A stretch of 64,000 bases of DNA, taken from positions 3,480,572-3,544,571 of the forward strand of contig NZ_CP022390.1 in the NCBI RefSeq assembly GCF_003076515.1. The letters run 5' to 3'. The notes under the pieces were generated by a model. That model made no database searches, was not told the DNA's origin, and was given only the letters and a program-made list of their open reading frames with translations. Below are positions 8,323 to 14,518 of the stretch, piece by piece. The DNA is from Alcaligenes aquatilis. Its GTDB lineage: Bacteria > Pseudomonadota > Gammaproteobacteria > Burkholderiales > Burkholderiaceae_B. A program made the position numbers and the translations under genes. Every line of letters starts with the position of its first letter. Position 1 is the stretch's first letter.

Positions 8323-9668
8323 ACCGTTTCCTCCTCGTTGATCTCGATGGGGGGCGCTGGCTGTTCGTGCTCAAGAGACAGCAGGACCTTGTCGGCCGCA
8401 TTCAGGCCAGAGCGCAAGCCGTCCTCATGGAACCCGTAGCCACACCAGGCGCCGCAAAACCAGGTGCGGCGTTGGCCTTGCAGTTGCTCGACAAGCGGTT
8501 GTGCCTGGATGGCGGCCTGGTCAAAGACCGGATGGTGGTAGCCAATACGGGCATGCACCTTGTCCGGGTCTATTGGGCGGACTGGATTCAGGGAAACCAG
8601 CACGGCTTGTTGCCAGGGCAGGGGTTGTAATCGGTTGATCAGGTAGTGGAGGCAAACCCCCGCCTCTTCTGAATTCACGCAGGAGCCGCGCTCGTAGTTC
8701 CATGCCGCCCAAGCCGCTGTGCGTTGTGGCAAGACGGAGGTATCGGTATGCAAAACCGCTTCATTGGCCTGATAGCGGATGCTGCCCAGTACGGCTTGTT
8801 CCTGTTGTGTCGCGTCTTTGCCAAGCAAGTGCAATGCCTGGTCACTATGGCAGGCCAGTACGATGGCATCGAACTGTTCCGACCCGTGGGGCATTTCTAC
8901 TAAAACCCCCTGTGGCAGGCGTTTGAGGCTGAGCACCGGGGTATTCAAGCGTGTTTCATGGCGACCGTCTTGTTGCAGCCGTTCAATCATGCGACGCACA
9001 TACTGTTGCGATCCCCCTCGAACGGTGTGCCACTGAGGCCGATTAGTGATCTGTATCAGCCCATGATTGTGGCAAAAGCGAATCAAGGTAGTAACGGGAA
9101 AACGCAGCATTTGATCTGTCGGGCAAGACCAGATACTGCCAATCATGGGTAGTAGATAGTGGTGGCGAAAGGCGCTGCTAAAGCCGTGCTGATCAAGAAA
9201 GGTTTCTATCGAGGCACTGAGCTGCGACTCGACCTGGCGCTGGGCAATGTCCGTGGTCAGACGATTGAAACGCATGATCTCGAGCAGCATGCCAATGAAG
9301 CGTGGGCGCAGCAAATTTTTGCGTTGTGCAAAAACCCCGTTCAAGGAGCTGCCGCTCCATTCCATACCCGGTCTGCCGTGGGCGTCGGGCACCTGCACTG
9401 AAAAAGACATTTCGGACGGTGCCGTTTCCACATCCAGCTCTTTGAACAGTTGCGTGAGCATGGGGTAGGTGCGGTGATTGAATACGAGAAACCCGGTATC
9501 TACACCATGACAAATTCCGTCCAGGCTTAGTTGGACGGTATTGGCATGTCCGCCGAAATAGCTGTTTGCCTCGATCAAGCACACGCGATGAGAGGTCTGC
9601 GTGCTGGCCAGACGAAAGGCAGCGGCCAGACCGGAAATGCCCGAACCTATGACAGCGATACGACGCAT
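8319..9668 (-). CDS. FAD-dependent amine-oxidase-like oxidoreductase
   Basis: A 449-aa flavoprotein. The dinucleotide motif GSGISGLAAA is at residues 8-17, followed by the glutamate of IEANSYFGGHANTV, which contacts the FAD ribose in this superfamily. A C-terminal FAD-contact region is visible around TWFCGAWCGYGFHEDGLRSGL. It resembles NAD/FAD-binding desaturase- or amine-oxidase-like proteins encoded next to Cfa-like enzymes, including proteins linked to furan fatty-acid formation in Rhodobacter; an acyl desaturase or oxidase role is inferred. It is the first gene of the eight-gene operon, reading from the promoter region shared with the TetR gene. Confidence 0.88.
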   Translation of the reverse strand: MRRIAVIGSGISGLAAAFRLASTQTSHRVCLIEANSYFGGHANTVQLSLDGICHGVDTGFLVFNHRTYPMLTQLFKELDVETAPSEMSFSVQVPDAHGRPGMEWSGSSLNGVFAQRKNLLRPRFIGMLLEIMRFNRLTTDIAQRQVESQLSASIETFLDQHGFSSAFRHHYLLPMIGSIWSCPTDQMLRFPVTTLIRFCHNHGLIQITNRPQWHTVRGGSQQYVRRMIERLQQDGRHETRLNTPVLSLKRLPQGVLVEMPHGSEQFDAIVLACHSDQALHLLGKDATQQEQAVLGSIRYQANEAVLHTDTSVLPQRTAAWAAWNYERGSCVNSEEAGVCLHYLINRLQPLPWQQAVLVSLNPVRPIDPDKVHARIGYHHPVFDQAAIQAQPLVEQLQGQRRTWFCGAWCGYGFHEDGLRSGLNAADKVLLSLEHEQPAPPIEINEEETV

Positions 9669-9811
9669 GGCAGCTCCTTGAGTATTGCTATAGTGCTCAA
9701 TAGACCATAAGGATTAAAATGTGAACTGCTTAGTTCAAACTATAAACCCTAAATATTATTTTTGCACTATCTAGTGTTCAAGATAGTCCCATTCGTCCTA
9801 AAATGTGATGT
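9669..9811. promoter_or_regulatory. Divergent promoter/operator region between lipid operon and TetR
   Basis: An AT-rich 143-bp spacer with repeated operator-like sequences. TAGTGCTCAA is at 9691-9700 and TAGTGTTCAA at 9772-9781. A perfect inverted repeat TGAACT-GCTT-AGTTCA lies at 9722-9737, and CACTA-TC-TAGTG at 9765-9776. TetR regulators often bind such palindromes between themselves and the genes they control, so autoregulation plus control of the operon is likely. Confidence 0.6.
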
Positions 9812-10468
9812 ATGAACGCTCGATCCTCAATCAAACAACAAATCCAGCGGGTGCGCGAAGAAGCTATCGTGACCGCTGTGAACCGGCTATTGGCTACCAA
9901 GGGCTACGACGCCATGACGGTCGACGAAGTTGCCGCCGAGGCGGGCATGGCCAAGGCCAGCCTGTATAAGTTATTCACGTCTAAGGAAGAGCTTGCTGCG
10001 GCCGCAATGGTTGGCGTCTTGGATCGCGCCTTGGCTTTTGTGGACGAGTTGCGTAGACAGGCCAAGAGCGCGGCTGACTTGGGTGCGCCGATTGCAGCAA
10101 TCGATCAGCTCAAATCAGTGGTGCGCTGGACGATGCACACCCAATTGCAAGGGGAAATGCCGTCGTTGCCCGCGCAGAACTCGAACCTTAGCACCTCGCT
10201 CCAATCGAATGACGAGTATATGGATCGTCTGATCGCCTTGAGTAATCGTCTGAGCACCTGGATTATCGAGGCACAGACAGCAGGCGGCCTCCAAACGGGT
10301 CTGCCCGTTGAGCTTGTGCTCTATACCCTATTTGCGCGCGCTTGCGATCCTGTGGTGGGTTTGCTCAAGGAGTCCGGCCAGTACACCCATGAGCAAATCA
10401 TTGAATGGGTGACCAGCACCACGTTTGATGGTTTGGCAGGATCTGGCCTGAAGCCCCCCACTCCGTAG
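9812..10468 (+). CDS. TetR/AcrR family transcriptional regulator
   Basis: A 218-aa regulator. The N-terminal helix-turn-helix is at about residues 14-60 (AIVTAVNRLLATKGYDAMTVDEVAAEAGMAKASLYKLFTSKEEL in pattern), followed by an all-helical ligand domain of the usual size. It is divergent from the lipid-type operon with a 143-bp shared region containing repeated palindromes, so it probably represses that operon and itself. In other bacteria comparable clusters are controlled by an ECF sigma factor with ChrR; neither is present here. The ligand is unknown. Confidence 0.9.
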   Translation: MNARSSIKQQIQRVREEAIVTAVNRLLATKGYDAMTVDEVAAEAGMAKASLYKLFTSKEELAAAAMVGVLDRALAFVDELRRQAKSAADLGAPIAAIDQLKSVVRWTMHTQLQGEMPSLPAQNSNLSTSLQSNDEYMDRLIALSNRLSTWIIEAQTAGGLQTGLPVELVLYTLFARACDPVVGLLKESGQYTHEQIIEWVTSTTFDGLAGSGLKPPTP

Positions 10469-10521
10469 GGTGATCTCCAAACGCAAGCAGGGGCTTGTGT
10501 GTGTTCCGATTGCTTGTTGTC

Positions 10522-10986
10522 TCAAGAGGTAGCAAGCTTGCGTCGCAGCCAGCGCATCAATACGTCCAGTAGCGGCAGTTTTGCGTAAAGCTCCTCGGCC
10601 GCATCCCAATAATCGCGATGATGAGACACCCGTCCCTGTTCATCAAAGGACAGGAACGAAGCCCCCTTGATGCATTGTTCAACGTCCGGCTTCCACCGAC
10701 GGAGTCGAAAACGGAACTCCCATTCCAGAAAGGCCCGGTGATCTTGGACGATCTGCTGCGTAATGACAAATCGTGGTGCTTGTAGCGCCGTAAACATATG
10801 TTCGAAGATGCGTCGAATGGCCGGCACGCCACGCACTTCGTTAAAGGGGTCCTTGAAATAGGCATCAGGCGCGTAACAGGCCTCAAGCTCGGAGAGCCGG
10901 TCTGGTGCCAGCTCTTGATAGAGCTGGACGATTCGGCGCACTGCCGCCGCACTATCATCGGAACCTGCGGGCAAGTCAGTCTTCAT
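10522..10986 (-). CDS. NTF2-like/SnoaL-like protein
   Basis: A 154-aa protein of the nuclear-transport-factor-2-like fold: IVQLYQELAPDRLSELEACYAPDAYFKDPFNEVRG near 19-53, GVPAIRRIFEHMF, then a beta region with FLSFDEQGRVSHHRDYWD. Members are small enzymes or binding proteins with a cone-shaped pocket. A similar NTF2-like gene often accompanies the SDR/FAD/DUF1365/Cfa cluster in other proteobacteria, so it is probably functionally linked although it lies beyond the TetR gene and converges with it. The activity is unknown. Confidence 0.8.
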   Translation of the reverse strand: MKTDLPAGSDDSAAAVRRIVQLYQELAPDRLSELEACYAPDAYFKDPFNEVRGVPAIRRIFEHMFTALQAPRFVITQQIVQDHRAFLEWEFRFRLRRWKPDVEQCIKGASFLSFDEQGRVSHHRDYWDAAEELYAKLPLLDVLMRWLRRKLATS

Positions 10987-11159
10987 GGGTGTCAGCCTGA
11001 GGATTCAAGGGACGATGAGGAAACAACAAGTATAAGGCTCAAGCAACAGGCCAAAGAGCGGGTTGGATAATTTGACTTCTTATAGACGCTGTTTGCCTTG
11101 GAGCAAGGACGCAATGTTCTCGCTACGTTTCAATGGTGATTGTCTCTAGGGAGTTCATA

Positions 11160-11963
11160 ATGCGAAGCCATGTAGTGGGATCCGTGCTGTTAGTGGCCAT
11201 ATTGGCCGGATGTTCGGCTGGCGAGTCCAGCAATCCGTCCGCTTTGCCCGAGCTGGTGGAAGTGGCTGGCCCGGCACGTGAGCTCATGCAGGCTGGCGAG
11301 TACTTGCTCGATGGCCGCTTGGTCGCGTCCGATACGGTGATGTATGCCCCGGCCCCGACCCTGAAAGCGATGAAATATCAAGTCAGCCAGTACGAGTACG
11401 ATCAGTGCGTTCGTGCAGAACGTTGCAAGGCTGCAGACGCAGTGGGTCGAGGGCAGGCCAAGAATATGCCGGTTGTCGGGGTGAGCTGGCAGGACGGACA
11501 GGATTACGCTGCCTGGTTAAGCGAGCGTACAGGCAAGACATTCCGTTTGCCGCAGTATCTGGAATGGAGCTATTTCGCCGATCAGAAAGTACCTGAATCG
11601 GCGCAGGGTGGGCTGGATGAGAATGAGCAGGCCGCTTTGTGGCTGCAGGAATATCAGGAAAGCTACAAGCGCAAACAGGAGCAAGAGGTGCCCTTAGCGC
11701 CCTTGGGGCAGGGCGTGGCCAATGCTTATGGGGTATTTGATGCTGGTGGGCAGGTGGCCGAATGGACCAATACCTGCCACGTACGGGTACACCGCATCAG
11801 CATGCCTCGTGCAGAATCACGCCTGGAAAACTGCGGTGTACGCACCTTGGGGGGCGAGCATATTGCGGTGATGCCCGACTTTATCCGCGATCCTAAAACC
11901 GGGGCGTGTTCGGTTGGTGTGCCACCGCGTTATCTGGGGCTGCGTCTGGTCACTGACGATTAG
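11160..11963 (+). CDS. NirV-like SUMF1/formylglycine-generating-enzyme-fold lipoprotein
   Basis: A 267-aa exported lipoprotein. MRSHVVGSVLLVAILAGC gives a lipobox ending at Cys18. The rest has the FGE-sulfatase fold: YQVSQYEYDQCV, MPVVGVSWQDGQDYAAWLSERTGKTFRLPQYLEWSY, then AYGVFDAGGQVAEWTNTC. The C-terminal arrangement does not show the paired active-site cysteines of true formylglycine-generating enzymes, so catalysis is doubtful. NirV proteins of this fold accompany copper nitrite reductase in denitrifiers; the location beside the Crp/Fnr-norR-norB genes supports that assignment. The ATG at 11160 follows AGGGAG; an upstream in-frame ATG would hide the signal sequence. The lipid anchor is unusual compared with the NirV proteins I know of. 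Confidence 0.78.
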   Translation: MRSHVVGSVLLVAILAGCSAGESSNPSALPELVEVAGPARELMQAGEYLLDGRLVASDTVMYAPAPTLKAMKYQVSQYEYDQCVRAERCKAADAVGRGQAKNMPVVGVSWQDGQDYAAWLSERTGKTFRLPQYLEWSYFADQKVPESAQGGLDENEQAALWLQEYQESYKRKQEQEVPLAPLGQGVANAYGVFDAGGQVAEWTNTCHVRVHRISMPRAESRLENCGVRTLGGEHIAVMPDFIRDPKTGACSVGVPPRYLGLRLVTDD

Positions 11964-11971
11964 GCTGGCAC

Positions 11972-12670
11972 TTAGCCACGCTCCAGAACGGCTTGTGCAA
12001 ACTTGTCCAGGTCTGCAATCGTAATTTGTTTGCGGCCTGCCAGAATCAAGCCCTGGTGATCCCAGCTACTGACGACACGGCTGGCCGTGTACAAGGTGGT
12101 CCCGGCCAGGTCAGCCAGATCTTGCCGGGTCACCGGAATGCTCAAGGATGTGCCTTGTGCGCCGCTTTGGCCCACTTGGCGAATCAAACGCAGCAGGCTG
12201 TGAGCAAGCCGCTGCTCCACTTCCAGACTATGAATTTCCAACAGGCGATCATCCGCATCGCTGAGTCGTTGTGCGACGGTATCTTGCGCAGAATTGAGCA
12301 GGCACGGAAAGCGTTGCGTCAGGCTGTCCCAGGATTTCTCCGGCCAGGCCAATGCCGCGCTGGTGGTCACGCTGATAGCCGTAGCCGGGTAGTTGCGGCG
12401 GCGCAGTGCTGGGGCAATGCCAATCACATCGCCCGGTAAGGCAAAACGTACCAGCAGTTGCGAGCCATTGGGCATGGTGCGCACGACTTTGATCAGGCCT
12501 TGGAGCAGGACGAAAAAATGGTCGCTGCTTTGTTCCTGGCGAAAGACCTGGCTGTCCTTGTCGTAGTGGATCAGGCGTCCTTCTTGCCACAGCTCATCGA
12601 TGCCGCTTGCGTCCAGCGTGGAGAAAACGGGCAGGTTGGCTAACAAGGAGGGGTAGGAGATGTCAGTCAT
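11972..12670 (-). CDS. Crp/Fnr family regulator, probably DNR/NnrR-like
   Basis: A 232-aa regulator with an N-terminal cyclic-nucleotide-fold domain (LLQGLIKVVRTMPNGSQLLVRFALPGDVIG) and a C-terminal winged helix with recognition region TRQDLADLAGTTLYTASRVVSSW near 180-202. The N-terminal cysteines that bind the iron-sulfur cluster in FNR are absent, so it fits the NO-responsive DNR/NnrR side of the family better than oxygen-sensing FNR. It starts 8 bp before the end of norR, so the two are co-transcribed and probably coupled. A TTG-N8-CAA site upstream of nirK is a plausible target. Its assignment to a named subfamily is inferred. Confidence 0.85.
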   Translation of the reverse strand: MTDISYPSLLANLPVFSTLDASGIDELWQEGRLIHYDKDSQVFRQEQSSDHFFVLLQGLIKVVRTMPNGSQLLVRFALPGDVIGIAPALRRRNYPATAISVTTSAALAWPEKSWDSLTQRFPCLLNSAQDTVAQRLSDADDRLLEIHSLEVEQRLAHSLLRLIRQVGQSGAQGTSLSIPVTRQDLADLAGTTLYTASRVVSSWDHQGLILAGRKQITIADLDKFAQAVLERG

Positions 12671-14204
12671 CACTTAAGCTTTCTGAGCGGGTTTTTAGCC
12701 CTAGTTTGCTGGCCAGCTTGTGTAGATTGCTGGGGTCTATGCCTAGCTGCCGGGCAGCCTGGCTCCAGTTACCGGTGGTATCCTCCAAAGCCTGTCGGAT
12801 CAGTTGGCTCTGTAGTTGCTCAACGGACTGACGCAAGGATTGGCGGGGGGGATCAACCGCCATACTGGCCGCTGCGACAGGCTGGTGGATAGAAGGTAAC
12901 AAATTGAGATTATCAGCGCTAAGTGTAAATATTTGGTTACGTTCTGGCGTGTCGACCAGCAGGCGGATAGTTGCCCGGCTGATCAAATGTTCCAGTTCAC
13001 GAACATTACCCGGCCAATGATAAGCCAGTAAAGCGGCTTCTGCGTCGGGAGACAAGCGAATTCCGCGTAATCCCAAACGGGATCGGTTGATTTCCAAAAA
13101 ATGGCCTGCCAGCAGCAAGATGTCCTGATGGCGCTCGCGCAGGGCAGGGATGGTAAGTGGAAAAACCGACAGGCGGTGAAACAGGTCCGCCCGGAAACCG
13201 CCTTGGGCGATCTGCTGACTCAGGTCACGGTTGGTGGCGGCAACCAGACGCACATTCAGCTTGATGGGGTGGTCCGCCCCCAAGCGTTGAATCTCGCCAT
13301 TTTGCAAGGTACGCAGCAGCTTGGCCTGAATCGTCAAAGACAACTCACCGATTTCATCCAGAAACAGGGTGCCGCCCTGGGCTGCTTCAAAGCGCCCGGC
13401 GCGATTTTCATGCGCCCCGGAAAAGGCCCCCTTTACATGTCCAAATAATTCGCTTTCCGCCAAAGACTCGGGCAGGGCAGCACAGTTCACGTAGATCAAG
13501 GGACTGTTGTGACGTGGTGAGCGTTGATGCAGGCGCTGTGCAAACAGCTCTTTCCCTACCCCCGTCTCGCCCAGTAAAAGTACAGGCAGCTCTGAGGAGG
13601 CCACCGTGTCCAGCAACTGAATGACTTCCTGCAGCGGTTTGCTGTTGCCAATGATGGCGGCCGAGTTATGGCGTGACAAATAATCGGGCGGCAAGGTGGA
13701 GAGCAGTCGTAGACTGCGGTTCTCTTCTTCCAGTTCGCTGATGCGGATCGCGCTCTCCAGCACCAGGCACCAGTGCTTCAGTTCTATCAGCATGGAGGTT
13801 GAAAACGTCCCTGGCCGCAAGGCATCCAGCGTCAGAATGCCCCAGGGTGTGCCCTGGGCTTGCAAGGTAATCCCTACGCAATCGTGTACCGGCAAAGGCT
13901 GGCCCAGTTTGTCATCAAGCAAGCCGTCGTAAGGGTCGGGCAGGCCACAGTGGGGTTCAAAGCGGGTCAGGTTGGATGAGCTCAAAATTCGGTTCAAACG
14001 GGGGTGGTCTGCAATCACGAAGTGACGCCCCAGGGTGTCATGGCCCAAGCCGCTGGCTGCAACAATACGCAATACGGTGTCATCCAGTTTCAGCAAACCC
14101 GCTGCATCACAGCCAAAGTGCCTAGCCAGCAAATGCACCATGCGCTGTAGACGTAAGGGCCCGGGAATCTCGGTGGCAAGGTCGGCAATCAAAAGATCTA
14201 GCAT
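12663..14204 (-). CDS. norR: Nitric oxide-responsive sigma-54 activator NorR
   Basis: A 513-aa enhancer-binding protein. The N-terminal GAF domain (about 1-150) carries the NorR-typical LPDPYDG and PVHDC segments near the non-haem iron site. The AAA+ domain has Walker A GETGVGKE at 212-219, the sigma-54 contact loop GAFSGA at 259-264 (usually GAFTGA), and [12 protein letters not shown] Fis-type helix-turn-helix lies at the C-terminus ([26 protein letters not shown]). NO binding relieves GAF inhibition so that it opens sigma-54 promoters. It is divergent from norB, with NorR-type GT-N7-AC sites and a -24/-12 promoter between them. Confidence 0.95.
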   Translation of the reverse strand: MLDLLIADLATEIPGPLRLQRMVHLLARHFGCDAAGLLKLDDTVLRIVAASGLGHDTLGRHFVIADHPRLNRILSSSNLTRFEPHCGLPDPYDGLLDDKLGQPLPVHDCVGITLQAQGTPWGILTLDALRPGTFSTSMLIELKHWCLVLESAIRISELEEENRSLRLLSTLPPDYLSRHNSAAIIGNSKPLQEVIQLLDTVASSELPVLLLGETGVGKELFAQRLHQRSPRHNSPLIYVNCAALPESLAESELFGHVKGAFSGAHENRAGRFEAAQGGTLFLDEIGELSLTIQAKLLRTLQNGEIQRLGADHPIKLNVRLVAATNRDLSQQIAQGGFRADLFHRLSVFPLTIPALRERHQDILLLAGHFLEINRSRLGLRGIRLSPDAEAALLAYHWPGNVRELEHLISRATIRLLVDTPERNQIFTLSADNLNLLPSIHQPVAAASMAVDPPRQSLRQSVEQLQSQLIRQALEDTTGNWSQAARQLGIDPSNLHKLASKLGLKTRSESLSDD

Positions 14205-14224
14205 GGGTGGAGAATACCCTTATG

Positions 14225-14260
14225 GTGAAAAATACCCAGTTTTGTTGGGGTAGTTTATAC
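14225..14260 (+). promoter_or_regulatory. Candidate NorR enhancer sites
   Basis: Two GT-N7-AC sequences, the core reported for NorR binding, lie at 14225-14235 (GTGAAAAATAC) and 14250-14260 (GTAGTTTATAC). Their centres are 25 bp apart and about 45-80 bp upstream of the -24/-12 promoter. A third, off-spaced TGGT-N5-ACCA lies at 14267-14279. Spacing and position fit an enhancer for the norB promoter. Confidence 0.7.
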
Positions 14261-14301
14261 CTAGGATGGTGACAAACCATTGATCTATGTCGTCTTGGAC
14301 T

Positions 14302-14316
14302 TGGCACGGTCTTTGC
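14302..14316 (+). promoter_or_regulatory. Sigma-54 (-24/-12) promoter of norB
   Basis: TGGCACG-N4-TTGC matches the RpoN consensus exactly, with GG (14303-14304) and GC (14315-14316) separated by 10 bp. Transcription should begin near 14327, leaving a leader of about 185 nt before norB. Confidence 0.9.
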
Positions 14317-14353
14317 TTTAGAGGTCTTGTCATACATTTTTAAGGACTATGAC

Positions 14354-14518
14354 ATGACCCCCGACTTAGCAGAACATCGCTACAAGGCGTGTACTTCGGT
14401 CCGTCCCCCGTTCCGGGGCCGTACCCAAACAGGTTTTGACCAGGTAACTGGGTCCTGCCAGGACCTGTTTGGATTGGGTCGTTTGATTCATCAGCGAGAC
14501 GGAGAAGAAAATGCGTAG
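14354..14518 (+). CDS. Putative 54-aa leader ORF overlapping norB start
   Basis: This ORF starts with ATG at 14354, seven bases after AAGGA, and lies fully inside the predicted norB leader. It ends with TAG at 14516-14518, overlapping the norB ATG (14511) by 8 bp in another frame. The product (MTPDLAEHRYKACTSVRP at the start) has two cysteines, is polar and Arg-rich, has no membrane segment and matches no family I recognise. Its placement suggests translational coupling to norB or a leader peptide. It could also be a chance ORF in a structured leader. Confidence 0.4.
   Translation: MTPDLAEHRYKACTSVRPPFRGRTQTGFDQVTGSCQDLFGLGRLIHQRDGEENA
14422..14477 (+). other. Inverted repeat in norB leader
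   Basis: CCAAACAGGT and ACCTGTTTGG form a perfect 10-bp inverted repeat around a loop that itself contains short complementary stretches (CCAGG/CCTGG-like). It lies about 35-90 nt upstream of the norB start and within the leader ORF. A role in leader RNA folding is inferred. Confidence 0.5.

Noticed and set aside
10469..10521. Terminator between TetR and NTF2-like genes
   Set aside because: Only a 5-bp CAAGC/GCTTG repeat is visible, too weak to call.
14327..14353. TTG start upstream of the norB leader ORF
   Set aside because: It lies at the predicted transcription start, leaving no room for a ribosome-binding site.
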